64,000 nt of DNA from Sphingobium sp. CR2-8 (GTDB lineage Bacteria; Pseudomonadota; Alphaproteobacteria; Sphingomonadales; Sphingomonadaceae). The notes beneath the pieces are model-generated. The model saw only the letters and a program-made list of their open reading frames with translations. It ran no database searches and had not been told where the DNA came from. Both the position numbers and the translations under genes were made by a program. Shown in pieces: positions 36,809-45,707 of the stretch. Every line of letters starts with the position of its first letter. The first letter of the stretch is position 1. The stretch is from positions 3,102,501 through 3,166,500 of the forward strand of contig NZ_JAYKZY010000002.1 in the NCBI RefSeq assembly GCF_035818615.1, written 5' to 3'.

Positions 36809-38371
36809 TCAGGCGTCCTTGCCGCCCGGCGTCGGTGCGCCCGGGAAGGGCGGCACCGGCTGCGGCGGGATGCCGACGTCATCTTCCCCCACGTCCACCA
36901 CACCCCGGCCGACATGGCTGCGGCTGCGGCTATAACCGAAATAGACCAACAGGCCGATCGCCGCCCAGCCGACGAACATCAGCTTGGTCTCGACGCCCAG
37001 GCTCCAGAAGAGATAGACGCAGCCCGCGATCGCGATCGGCGCCGTCACCATGATCGCCGGTGTGCGGAAGGGACGCTTGCGGCTGGGATCGGTCTTGCGC
37101 AGGCGCATCACCGCGATCGACACGGCGGCGAAGGCGAAGAGCGTGCCCGAGTTGGAGATGTCCGCGAGGATGCCGACCGGGAAGAAGGCGGCGAACAGGG
37201 CCACGAAGATGCCGGTCAGGATGGTGATGACATAGGGCGTCTTGTAGGTCGGATGCACCTTCGAGAACATCGCGGGAAGCAGGCCGTCGCGGCTCATGAC
37301 GAAGAAGATGCGGGTCTGGCCGAACATCATCATCAGGATGACCGAGGGCAGCGCCAGGCCGGCGGCGAGGCCGAGCAGGTTGCCAATCTGGGGCCAGCCG
37401 ATTTCGCGCAGGGTCCAGGCCAGCGCTTCCTTCGAGCAGGTGACGGCTTCGGTGCCGGCGGCGGCCAGCGCAACGCATTGCTGCGACAGGGCGGTGGAGC
37501 CAGGCGCCAGCACTTCGCCAGCCGGACCCGCGACCGGCTGCGCGCCCACGGTGCCGATGACACCTGCGGCGACCAGCATATAGAAGATGGTGCAGATGCC
37601 GAGCGAACCGATGAGGCCGATCGGCATGTTGCGTTGCGGGTTCTTGGTTTCTTCAGCCGCGGTCGAAACCGCGTCGAAGCCGACATAGGCGAAGAAGATC
37701 GAGGCGGCCGCCGCCGAAATGCCCGAAAAGCCGAGCGGGGCGAAGGGCGTGAACTTCTCCATATTGATGACCGGCAGGGCCAGGACGATGAACAGGGTGA
37801 GCGCGGCGACCTTGATCAGGACCAGCACGGCGTTGACGGTCGCGCTCTCCTTCGTCCCGATGACCAGCAACCAGGTGACGAGCGCGGCGATCAGCATCGC
37901 GGGCAGGTTGATCATGCCGCCATCGAATGGCCCGCGCGTCAAAAGGTCCGGTATGTCGAGATGGAACGTATGTTCGATGAGGCCCACGACATAGCCGGAC
38001 CAGCCGACCGACACCGCGCCCGCCGCGACCGCATATTCCAGGATCAGCGCCCAGCCGACCATCCAGGCGATGAGTTCGCCCATGACCGCATAGCTATAGG
38101 TGTAAGCGGAGCCGGACACCGGCACCATGGCCGCCATTTCCGCGTAGCAGAGCGCGGCGACCGCGCAGACGAAACCGGCAATGACGAAGGCGAGCATCAT
38201 GCCCGGTCCCGCCTTTTGCGCGGCCTCCGCCGTCAATACAAAGATGCCGGTGCCGATGACGGCGCCGATACCCAACATGGTCAGCTGGAACGCGCCCAGC
38301 GACCGGTGCAGCGATTTCTTCTCTGCGGTCGCCAAAATGGCGTCGAGAGGCTTAACGCGCCCGAAAATCAT
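36809..38371 (-). CDS. APC-family amino acid permease
   Basis: The protein has 520 residues and about twelve membrane helices. Helix 1 has the unwound substrate-binding GIGAVIGTGIFVLTAEAAQ. Further APC landmarks are YAEMAAMVPVSGSAYTYSYA, FFAYVGFDAVSTAAEETKNP (CAT-branch signature) and FVMSRDGLLPAMFSKVHP. The branch is that of cationic amino acid transporters/YfnA. Substrate not determinable from sequence. The C-terminal tail is proline/glycine rich and cytosolic. Confidence 0.9.
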   Translation of the reverse strand: MIFGRVKPLDAILATAEKKSLHRSLGAFQLTMLGIGAVIGTGIFVLTAEAAQKAGPGMMLAFVIAGFVCAVAALCYAEMAAMVPVSGSAYTYSYAVMGELIAWMVGWALILEYAVAAGAVSVGWSGYVVGLIEHTFHLDIPDLLTRGPFDGGMINLPAMLIAALVTWLLVIGTKESATVNAVLVLIKVAALTLFIVLALPVINMEKFTPFAPLGFSGISAAAASIFFAYVGFDAVSTAAEETKNPQRNMPIGLIGSLGICTIFYMLVAAGVIGTVGAQPVAGPAGEVLAPGSTALSQQCVALAAAGTEAVTCSKEALAWTLREIGWPQIGNLLGLAAGLALPSVILMMMFGQTRIFFVMSRDGLLPAMFSKVHPTYKTPYVITILTGIFVALFAAFFPVGILADISNSGTLFAFAAVSIAVMRLRKTDPSRKRPFRTPAIMVTAPIAIAGCVYLFWSLGVETKLMFVGWAAIGLLVYFGYSRSRSHVGRGVVDVGEDDVGIPPQPVPPFPGAPTPGGKDA

Positions 38372-38648
38372 GCATGATGCCCTTCACACTCATTTGTTTT
38401 GCCCGGGCAGCGCGAACGCCGCCCCCCTTGAGCTATTGAACGGGAGACTATCGTCTAATCCGCCATGCGCAAGTATGTTGCGTTCATGCGACATTCTCGT
38501 CCACTAGCGCATAATCCGATCACGTTGGATCAGATCATGCGCTACGTGTCTTTCGTTTTCGCATTTTCCAAGCCAGCAGACGTTTCCGTCTGCTTCGAAA
38601 ATGCTTTAGCGGCGCGTACCGATATGGACCCGACAAGGAACCGACCCG

Positions 38649-39410
38649 ATGATCGAATTGCTGCGCGCGCAGGGGCTGGACGGCGTGCCCCATGGCTTCG
38701 CCGGGCGGCGCGGCGGAGTGTCGACGGGCGTGCATGCGGGATTGAATGTCGGGCTGGGATCGGACGATGATCGCGACGCGGTGCTGCGCAATCGCGATCT
38801 GGCGCGCGATGCGCTGCTGCCGGGCGCGACTCTGGTAACGGTGCGGCAGGTGCATTCGCCCGATGTCGTGACCGTGACCAATGCAATCGCAGAGGCGGAT
38901 CGCCCGGCGGCCGATGCGCTGGTGACGGATCGGCCGGGGCTGGTGCTGGGCATATTGACCGCCGACTGCGTGCCGGTGCTGTTCGCCGACAGGGCTGCGG
39001 GCGTCGTGGGCGCGGCCCATGCCGGGTGGAAGGGCGCGATCGGCGGCGTCACCGACCGGACGATCGACGCGATGGTGGCGCTGGGCGCCGATCGCACGCA
39101 GATCGCCTGCGCCATCGGACCCTGCATCGGGCGCGCCTCCTATGAGGTGGGGGACGATTTCGCCGCGCGCTTCGCTGATGACGATGCGGCCAATGAGCGG
39201 TTCTTCACGCCCGGGAAGCCGGGTCATCATCAGTTCGACATCGTCGCCTATGTCGCGGCGCGGCTGGCGGGTGCGGGGGTCGGGCGGATCGCGATGCTGG
39301 ACGAGGACACCTATAGCCAGCCCGAGCGCTTCTACAGCTATCGCCGGTCCTGCCACAGAGGCGAGCCCGATTATGGACGGCAGATTTCGATGATCGGGCT
39401 GGCAGGATAA
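38649..39410 (+). CDS. pgeF: Peptidoglycan editing factor PgeF (YfiH, laccase-domain family)
   Basis: The protein has 253 residues. Family motifs are HGFAGRRGGVSTG, TVRQVHSPDV, LTADCVPVLF with the metal cysteine, GAAHAGWKGA, and CAIGPCIG. These give the Cys/His zinc site. PgeF is reported to remove wrongly incorporated serine from peptidoglycan precursors; older annotation calls it a polyphenol oxidase. A stretch of 277 bases without a gene separates it from the divergent permease; I see no motif there beyond AT-rich promoter-like sequence. Confidence 0.93.
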   Translation: MIELLRAQGLDGVPHGFAGRRGGVSTGVHAGLNVGLGSDDDRDAVLRNRDLARDALLPGATLVTVRQVHSPDVVTVTNAIAEADRPAADALVTDRPGLVLGILTADCVPVLFADRAAGVVGAAHAGWKGAIGGVTDRTIDAMVALGADRTQIACAIGPCIGRASYEVGDDFAARFADDDAANERFFTPGKPGHHQFDIVAYVAARLAGAGVGRIAMLDEDTYSQPERFYSYRRSCHRGEPDYGRQISMIGLAG

Positions 39411-39416
39411 TCCATA

Positions 39417-40286
39417 TTAACGTCGCACCGTCGCATGCTTGTCCGCGCGGCGGCGGCCGACCAGCATGCCGCGTTCCAGCCGGGCGCAAAGCGCGGCATA
39501 ATAATCGTGAAGGAAGCCATGGTCGTCGCCGTCGTCGGCCAGGCCCGCCTTGTGCCGGATCGTCGCGGCGACGGTGACGATCGCATCCCACTGATCGCCC
39601 CGCAGCACATTTTCCAGCATCTGCAGTTCATAGATGCCGTAGAGATCGAGCGCGGCGTCGGTGAAGACGCGGCGGGGCTGCTGCGCGCGGGCGGCGACCA
39701 GATCCGTGCCGAGCTTGGCCCGAACAGTGTTCACGACCCAGGTGCCCGCCAGCAGATCCCCCACCCGCAGCCGGTCGCGGTTGAACAGCGGGAAGAAGAG
39801 GAAGATGCCGGTCCAGCAGAAGGCGAAGAGGGTGAGGAAGCCGTCCGCCGCGCCCTGCGACGCCTGCATGCCCAGAAAGGAGAGCGGCAGGAATATCTCG
39901 ATCTCTCGCAGGGCGTTGCGGGCGATCACCGCGCCGCCGGTCAGCCGCCCGCCGTCGCGCGCCACGACCCGCAGGCCGAGCAGCCGCTTGCCCGGCGTCG
40001 CGCCGCGCCCACTCATTTCGAACAGGATGAACCATCCGTTGCGCAGGATGAAGGCGCCGATCAGCCAGAGGATCATGAAGATTTCGGCCCGCGCCTTCGC
40101 GATGCCGAGCAGGCCGATGCCGATCGTCATGAGGCTGAGGAAGAGGATCAGGATGTCGAGCAGGAAGGCCCCGGCCCGCGATCCGGCGCTCGCAAGTTCA
40201 AGGCGCAGATCGACGCCTTCGGGCGTGACGAAGCTGCGCCGCAGCGAGGCGGGCGCGTTGGGGGTGCGGTCAGGCCGCCAGCGCAT
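39417..40286 (-). CDS. RDD family membrane protein
   Basis: The protein has 289 residues. The RDD domain (residues about 20-165) has GAFLLDILILFLSLMTIGIG, two further helices, and GRGATPGKRLLGLRVVARDG with the second conserved arginine/aspartate. The C-terminal 100 residues are soluble, with NVLRGDQWDAIVTVAATIRH. Last gene of the DUF4129-DUF4350-MoxR-DUF58-SpoIIM-RDD run, overlapping the SpoIIM gene by 17 bases. Function unknown. Confidence 0.87.
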   Translation of the reverse strand: MRWRPDRTPNAPASLRRSFVTPEGVDLRLELASAGSRAGAFLLDILILFLSLMTIGIGLLGIAKARAEIFMILWLIGAFILRNGWFILFEMSGRGATPGKRLLGLRVVARDGGRLTGGAVIARNALREIEIFLPLSFLGMQASQGAADGFLTLFAFCWTGIFLFFPLFNRDRLRVGDLLAGTWVVNTVRAKLGTDLVAARAQQPRRVFTDAALDLYGIYELQMLENVLRGDQWDAIVTVAATIRHKAGLADDGDDHGFLHDYYAALCARLERGMLVGRRRADKHATVRR

Positions 40287-41301
40287 CGCGATCCTCCCGG
40301 CGAGGGAGGTAATAGTAGGTCAGCCAGCCGACCAGCGCGGCGAGGCCGATGCCGTAGCGCATGGCGTCCGACTGCACCGTCTGCCGCCCGATCCCTTCGA
40401 GCAGGCCCGCGACCAGCAGCATGAGGACGACGCCCGCCATGGCGATGGCGGCGCTGCGCCCGGCGATGACGGCGGCTTCGGTCCGCTCATAGCGGCCGGG
40501 GAAGGCGACCGCCGTGCCGATCTTCATGCCCGCTGCGCCCGCCAGGATGATGGCGAACATCTCGGTCGAACCGTGGATTGTGAGCCAGCCCAGGAAATTG
40601 AGGCCCAGCCCCTTACTGGCGAACAGGCACAGCATCGCGCCGAGCGACAGGCCATTATAGACGAGCAGCAACACGGTGGGCACGGTGAAGGCGAAACCGA
40701 GCGCGAAGGCGAAGATCGCGACCTGGCTGTTATGGGTGAAGAGATAGGCGGCGAAGGTGGCGAGGCCACCCCCCTCTTTCGATCCGTAGATGGTGGCGCG
40801 CAATGTCGCTGCGCTGGCGGCGGGATCGCGCCCGCCCGCCATCGCATCGGGAATGATGCTGTAATACCAGACAGGGTCGGTGGCTACGAGCCACCAGCCC
40901 GCGATGACTCCGACGAGGGTGAGGACGAGGCAGGCAAGGGTTTCGCGCCACAGGCCCTGTACCGCGAGCGGCCAGTCGCGCGCGAGGAAGTTGCCAAGCT
41001 GACGCGCGGCAGTGTCGGGGACGCCGTAGAGCTGAAAATAGGCGCGCGTGCAGAGCTGTTCGAGATAAGTGACAAGCGCGCGGTCGAGCGAGGTTTCGCG
41101 GGCCACCGACAGAGAGGACAGGGCCGAGCGGTAGAGCAGCGGCAGGGCGAGGATATCGTCTTCCGACAGGGCGCGGACCGAGCGTTTTTCCATGCGGGTG
41201 ACAAGCTGGTCGAGCCGGTCCCATTCGCCTTCATGCGCGGCGCGGAAGCGGCTGGCGTTGACGAGCGGGGGGCTTGCGCCGCCCTGGACGTGGGCGCTCA
41301 T
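40270..41301 (-). CDS. SpoIIM-family (DUF95) membrane protein
   Basis: The protein has 343 residues. A soluble N-terminal 120 residues (MSAHVQGGASPPLVNASRFR onward) are followed by about five membrane helices. The family motifs are FAAYLFTHNSQVAIFAFALG and LTIHGSTEMFAIILAGAAGM. Members lie next to MoxR/DUF58 genes in many phyla. The role is unknown; sporulation is not implied here. Starts by a 4-base overlap with the DUF58 gene. Confidence 0.87.
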   Translation of the reverse strand: MSAHVQGGASPPLVNASRFRAAHEGEWDRLDQLVTRMEKRSVRALSEDDILALPLLYRSALSSLSVARETSLDRALVTYLEQLCTRAYFQLYGVPDTAARQLGNFLARDWPLAVQGLWRETLACLVLTLVGVIAGWWLVATDPVWYYSIIPDAMAGGRDPAASAATLRATIYGSKEGGGLATFAAYLFTHNSQVAIFAFALGFAFTVPTVLLLVYNGLSLGAMLCLFASKGLGLNFLGWLTIHGSTEMFAIILAGAAGMKIGTAVAFPGRYERTEAAVIAGRSAAIAMAGVVLMLLVAGLLEGIGRQTVQSDAMRYGIGLAALVGWLTYYYLPRREDRDALAA

Positions 41302-42602
41302 AGCAGGTTCCTCCGCTTGAGATCGACATAGGTCTGGACGAGGCGGTCGGCGACGCGATCATGCTCCGCCTCTATGACATGGGCGCCCAGATGCCGCAGG
41401 CGGGTGAGCACCATCAATCGATCCTTGAGTAACGCGGCGGCGGTGACCGCGCGGGTCACATCGTCGGCGCTTTGCGGGCGGCGGTCGAGGATCGATTCCA
41501 GTTCCTCGTCACGCAGGACGACGACCAGCAGCAGATGGGTTTCGACCAGGCGGCCTGCCGCGCGGACCAGAAATTCGGCGGAGGTGAGGTCGGTAAATTC
41601 GGTGAAGAGGACGATCATCGACCGGCGCGTCAGCCGGGTGGCGAGCGTGGTCAGGGCGTGGGTATAATTGCTTTCCTCGCCGCTATAGTCGATCTGCGCG
41701 GCGAGCCGCTGAAGTTCGCCGAAGGCCGCCGCACCCGACACGAGGCCACTGGCGATGCGCGGGCGCGAATCGAAAGCGTGGAGCGACACCCTGTCCCCCA
41801 GCTTGAGCGCGACCCAGGCGGTCAGCAGCATCGCCGACACGACGCGATCGAGGCGGCTGAGACCGGCCACCGGCTCGCTCATCTGGCGGCCGGCGTCGAT
41901 CGCGAAGACGATCTGATTGTTGCGTTCGGAGCGGAATTCCTTGGCGTGAAGCTTGCTATGGCGGGCGGACTGTTTCCAGTCGATCGCGCGCCGGTCCATG
42001 CCGGAACGAAATTCCACCAGCGCGTCGAAATCCGCGCCGTCGCCGCGATCGACCTGCGCCATCAAGCCTTGCAGCGCGTGGCGCTGGAAAATCTGCGCGC
42101 CGCGATCGCGCACCGGACGGATGTCGGGCAGGATCGCCATCGTCGCGTCGAGGGGAAGGCTATGCTGTTTCCAGACGAGGCGCAGCGCCCCCTTCCAGCG
42201 CAGCCAGCCGCGCGCGATCCGCGCCGTGCCGCGGCGGGTGGTGCGCAGCGGGATCGCCGCTGTCCCCTTGCCGTCCATGAGATCGATCCAGAGGCCCTCT
42301 TCGTCCTGCGCCAGCAGCGCACCGACATCGAGCATCAGTTGCGCGCGCGGGATGCCGGAAACGCCGATCGTCGCCCTGCCCTCGACCGTCGCGCCGACGC
42401 TGGCGCTTTTTGGCAAGTCAAGGCGTAGTCGTGCCTGGCCGGGGCGCGGTCCCTGCAACGCGTCGACCAGACATGCAAGCAACACCGCGACCGGCCAGGC
42501 GAGCGCGGCGTACCAGCGGCCGGGCAGCAGCAACGCGACCAGCAAGGTCACGGGCACGCCGGCTGCCGCCGTCCAGATCGCGGTGCGGGTGGGATAGATC
42601 AT
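41298..42602 (-). CDS. DUF58 (vWA-like) protein
   Basis: The protein has 434 residues. Two N-terminal helices (TAAAGVPVTLLVALLLPG and YAALAWPVAVLLACLVDAL) are followed by a beta-rich segment. The DUF58 core follows, with DFDALVEFRSGMDRRAIDWK and VFAIDAGRQM (degenerate MIDAS) and later SMIVLFTEFTDL. DUF58 proteins are regular partners of MoxR ATPases. Lies 10 bases after moxR. Confidence 0.9.
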   Translation of the reverse strand: MIYPTRTAIWTAAAGVPVTLLVALLLPGRWYAALAWPVAVLLACLVDALQGPRPGQARLRLDLPKSASVGATVEGRATIGVSGIPRAQLMLDVGALLAQDEEGLWIDLMDGKGTAAIPLRTTRRGTARIARGWLRWKGALRLVWKQHSLPLDATMAILPDIRPVRDRGAQIFQRHALQGLMAQVDRGDGADFDALVEFRSGMDRRAIDWKQSARHSKLHAKEFRSERNNQIVFAIDAGRQMSEPVAGLSRLDRVVSAMLLTAWVALKLGDRVSLHAFDSRPRIASGLVSGAAAFGELQRLAAQIDYSGEESNYTHALTTLATRLTRRSMIVLFTEFTDLTSAEFLVRAAGRLVETHLLLVVVLRDEELESILDRRPQSADDVTRAVTAAALLKDRLMVLTRLRHLGAHVIEAEHDRVADRLVQTYVDLKRRNLL

Positions 42603-42612
42603 GCCCGATCGC

Positions 42613-43590
42613 TCAGCGTGGGGCCTCGATCGTGTCGATGATGCCGGTCACGACATCCTCGACCCGGCGGCCGTCGATTTCGGCGGCGGGGGACAGGATC
42701 AGGCGATGGCGCAGCAAGGCCGGGGCCAGCGCCTTGACGTCGTCGGGGATGACGAAGTCGCGCCCGTCGAGCGCGGCGCGCGCCCGGGCCGCGCCTGCCA
42801 GCATCGCACCGGCGCGCGGGGATGCGCCGCTTTCCAGGTCGGCGACGCCGCGGGTGCCGCGAATGAGGGCGAGGATATAGTCGATCACCTCGTCCACCAG
42901 CCGTACGCCGTTCACGACCTCGATCGCCTCCGCGATGCGGGCGGCGTCGGCGACGGGGGTCACGCCCCATGCCTCGGGCGTCATCGCATGGGTGCGCGCG
43001 CCATGGGTGGCGACGATCTTGCGTTCTTCCACGGCGCTCGGATAATCGACGCTCTGCTTGAAGAGGAAGCGGTCGAGCTGGGCTTCGGGCAGGGGATAGA
43101 CGCCCTGCTGCTCGATCGGGTTCTGGGTGGCGACGACCATGAAGCGGTCGCTCAAGGCCAGGCTTTCGCCGTCGATGGTGACGGTGCGTTCCTGCATCGC
43201 TTCCAGCAACGCCGCCTGCGTCTTGGGCGGGGTGCGGTTGATTTCATCGGCCAGCAGCAATTCGGTGAAGATCGGACCGCGCGTCAGGGTGAACTGGCTG
43301 GTCTGGAAATTGAAGAGGTTCGCGCCGATGATGTCGCCGGGCATCAGGTCGGGGGTGAACTGGATGCGGCCGAAGTCGAGGCCGAGCGCGCGGGCGAAGC
43401 TGTGCGCGATCAGCGTCTTGGCGGTGCCCGGCGGGCCTTCCAGCAGGATATGCCCGCCCGAAAAGAGCGCGACGAGCATCAGGTCGATGGTCGTCCCCTG
43501 CCCCACGACCGCGCGGGCGACCTGTTGCTTGATGGCCTGGCCCAGGGCCTGAACCGTTTCTACATTCATCGGGCTTTGTCCCCTTGCCAA
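42613..43590 (-). CDS. MoxR family AAA+ ATPase
   Basis: The protein has 325 residues. Walker A is [17 protein letters not shown], Walker [21 protein letters not shown], sensor 1 [20 protein letters not shown] and sensor 2 [10 protein letters not shown]. MoxR ATPases act as chaperones for vWA-domain partners, here most likely the DUF58 protein. Its start overlaps the end of the DUF4350 gene by 25 bases. Confidence 0.94.
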   Translation of the reverse strand: MARGQSPMNVETVQALGQAIKQQVARAVVGQGTTIDLMLVALFSGGHILLEGPPGTAKTLIAHSFARALGLDFGRIQFTPDLMPGDIIGANLFNFQTSQFTLTRGPIFTELLLADEINRTPPKTQAALLEAMQERTVTIDGESLALSDRFMVVATQNPIEQQGVYPLPEAQLDRFLFKQSVDYPSAVEERKIVATHGARTHAMTPEAWGVTPVADAARIAEAIEVVNGVRLVDEVIDYILALIRGTRGVADLESGASPRAGAMLAGAARARAALDGRDFVIPDDVKALAPALLRHRLILSPAAEIDGRRVEDVVTGIIDTIEAPR

Positions 43591-44807
43591 TCATGGAGGG
43601 CCTGCGCTGCGTCGAGCAGGCTATGCCGGTTGTCCGCCGTTTGCGCCGCCTGTGCGAGGTCGGTGAAGCGGCGGGCGCCCTTCAAACTATCGAGATAGTG
43701 GTCGAGCGCCTCGTCTTTCAGACGCGCAGGCACGCCGAAGGCGCGCGCCGCACGATCGCGCATGGCGACAGCATAGCGCCCCCCGAGCCGCGATTCACGC
43801 CGTGCCTTGCGGATCAGCAGCGCGCTATTGTCGACCAGTGCGGTCTTGCCGAAGGCCACGGCGCGGGTCCGCGCGCGCGGCGGGCCGAAGCGACCGAATG
43901 CGTGGAAGCCCGCCAGCAGCAGCGTCGCGACGATCGCCAGGGTCATCGCCAGGAAGGGCGGTTCGAACAGTAGTTTCAACGGGCTGCGCGAATGGCCGAG
44001 GCCGTTGAACGATACATCAAAGGCGATGCCTTCGGCGTCGGTGCTGTTCATCCAGTCGAGCAGGGCCAAGGCGGCGCGGGCCTGCGACAGATCCTTCATC
44101 CCGCGATTGTTGAGCAGGTCGGGATCGGCCAGCACATAGAGCGGCCCTTCCCCCACCTGCGCCAATATGATGCCGCCCCTGCCGTCGGTAAGCAGCGGCG
44201 TGAGCTTGCGCCAGCGATCCTGCTGCCGCTTGTTGTCGGGATCGATGCCGGTGATGACCTGGATCGGGCGTGGCGCCCAGAAGAGGCCCGGCACAGCGTG
44301 CGACCGAAGCAGGCCGCCGCCGCTGCGATACTGGCGCATGATGAAGCGAACGCCGGGCGCGAGAACGCCGACCGGCTCGTAGAGTGGCAGCAACCCCTGA
44401 TAGCGCGCCCAGCCGGCATGGTCTTCGTCGGGCACGGTGCGCCATTTGGGCAGGACGAACAGGGTCGGCCGCGTCGACCGTTCGATCAGCGCCGTGCTGA
44501 TATCGGTCGCGCCGCTTTCCGGCGTGACGACCAGCAGATCCTCCGTATCGAAGGCCTGTGCATTGCGCACGATCCGGGGGTTGCGACCGGTCGCATCGGC
44601 CAGTTTCACCAGGCCCGCATAGCCGGTGACCGCATTGGACAGCGCATGCGCGCCGCCATTGCGGCCCGATCGCAGATCCGGCGCATAGGCGCCCAGCACC
44701 AGCATGCCGACGAAACCGGCAATGCCGATCGCCAGCATCAGCGCGACGGTGCGCGCCCGGAACAGGCCGCCATCATTGGGTTGGCGCGCTACGCCGATAT
44801 CGCTCAT
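43566..44807 (-). CDS. DUF4350 domain protein
   Basis: The protein has 413 residues from the ATG at 44807 ([20 protein letters not shown]). A membrane helix ([20 protein letters not shown]) is followed by a DUF4350 domain with [20 protein letters not shown] and [16 protein letters not shown] second helix is [20 protein letters not shown], and a cytosolic helical tail follows. Always found with MoxR/DUF58. Overlaps the DUF4129 gene by 4 bases. Confidence 0.85.
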   Translation of the reverse strand: MSDIGVARQPNDGGLFRARTVALMLAIGIAGFVGMLVLGAYAPDLRSGRNGGAHALSNAVTGYAGLVKLADATGRNPRIVRNAQAFDTEDLLVVTPESGATDISTALIERSTRPTLFVLPKWRTVPDEDHAGWARYQGLLPLYEPVGVLAPGVRFIMRQYRSGGGLLRSHAVPGLFWAPRPIQVITGIDPDNKRQQDRWRKLTPLLTDGRGGIILAQVGEGPLYVLADPDLLNNRGMKDLSQARAALALLDWMNSTDAEGIAFDVSFNGLGHSRSPLKLLFEPPFLAMTLAIVATLLLAGFHAFGRFGPPRARTRAVAFGKTALVDNSALLIRKARRESRLGGRYAVAMRDRAARAFGVPARLKDEALDHYLDSLKGARRFTDLAQAAQTADNRHSLLDAAQALHDWQGDKAR

Positions 44808-45499
44808 GCCGCCCAGCTCCGCGTCTGCGCAAAATCGGCATAGGCGAGGCGACAGCGCCCCCATTCGTCCGCATCGATCGGGCGGCCGCCGAACAGGCTG
44901 CGTTCGACCGTAGCGGCGATTTCGGCAAACAGGCGGCGCGGTGCGGACGGGATCGCGTCGGCGCTGGCCAAGTCGCGGCTGGTGAGCGCGGGCCGGACGA
45001 TCTGCGGGCGGCGGCGGGCGAGATCCTCCACGCTGCGCAGCAGGAGATGATGCACGGCCTCCGCATAGCGCCCCTGCCCGGCCAGCGCGTCGGCTTCCTC
45101 CAGCCAGGCGCGGGCGGGCGCGGCGTCGGGCGTCCAATCCTCTTCCCCGCCTTCGACCGGCGTGGCCGTGCGGCGGCGACGCCAGCGCGGCAGCCGCCAC
45201 ACGCCATGGCGCACGCGATCGACCACGATCCACAGGATGAGCGCCGCCAGCAGCGCGATCATCGTCCATAGGAAGATGCGGGCATAGGGTGCGTCGGGCA
45301 TGAAGCCGCCGATCCAACGCAGGAAACGGCCGACCGGTTCGAGTATCTTTTCCAGCCATTCGCCCAGCGCCTTCAGCCAGGCGGGCGGCGGCTGGCGGCC
45401 CGGGGCGGGCATCATGTCGAACTGCACGTCGCCGCCCGCCCGCAGCGCGCTATGCGCGGCCGCCAGTTGTTCGTCCGACATTGGTCCTGGTCCGGCCAT
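44804..45499 (-). CDS. DUF4129 domain protein, first gene of the MoxR cluster
   Basis: The protein has 231 residues. One helix (FLWTMIALLAALILWIVVDR) and a C-terminal DUF4129 domain with ARAWLEEADALAGQGRYAEA then VHHLLLRSVEDLARRRP. The spacing and overlaps show a single transcription unit running from here to the RDD gene. Function unknown; transglutaminase proteins often carry this domain. Confidence 0.83.
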   Translation of the reverse strand: MAGPGPMSDEQLAAAHSALRAGGDVQFDMMPAPGRQPPPAWLKALGEWLEKILEPVGRFLRWIGGFMPDAPYARIFLWTMIALLAALILWIVVDRVRHGVWRLPRWRRRRTATPVEGGEEDWTPDAAPARAWLEEADALAGQGRYAEAVHHLLLRSVEDLARRRPQIVRPALTSRDLASADAIPSAPRRLFAEIAATVERSLFGGRPIDADEWGRCRLAYADFAQTRSWAA

Positions 45500-45655
45500 C
45501 GCTGCCTACCCCCGTCGCCGCCGACCCTAGCGGCTGAGGACGCGGGCGCAAGTCATTCCGGAAGCCGTCGGAGCCGGGCAGTCTTTTGTTAACCCTCTGT
45601 TTTCCCTATTGTGGCTTCCGGCTTTTGCGACACCACCCGTATGGGACATGGACTG

Positions 45656-45690
45656 AAAAAGGGAGCGGGCACTCGGTCCCACTCCCTTTC
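45656..45690 (-). terminator. Rho-independent terminator of the TonB receptor gene
   Basis: On the minus strand GAAAGGGAG is complementary to the distal CTCCCTTTTTC; the stem encloses a GC-rich loop and ends in T5. It lies about 20 bases past the receptor stop. Confidence 0.75.
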
Positions 45691-45707
45691 GTCCGCCCCC
45701 GATATCG

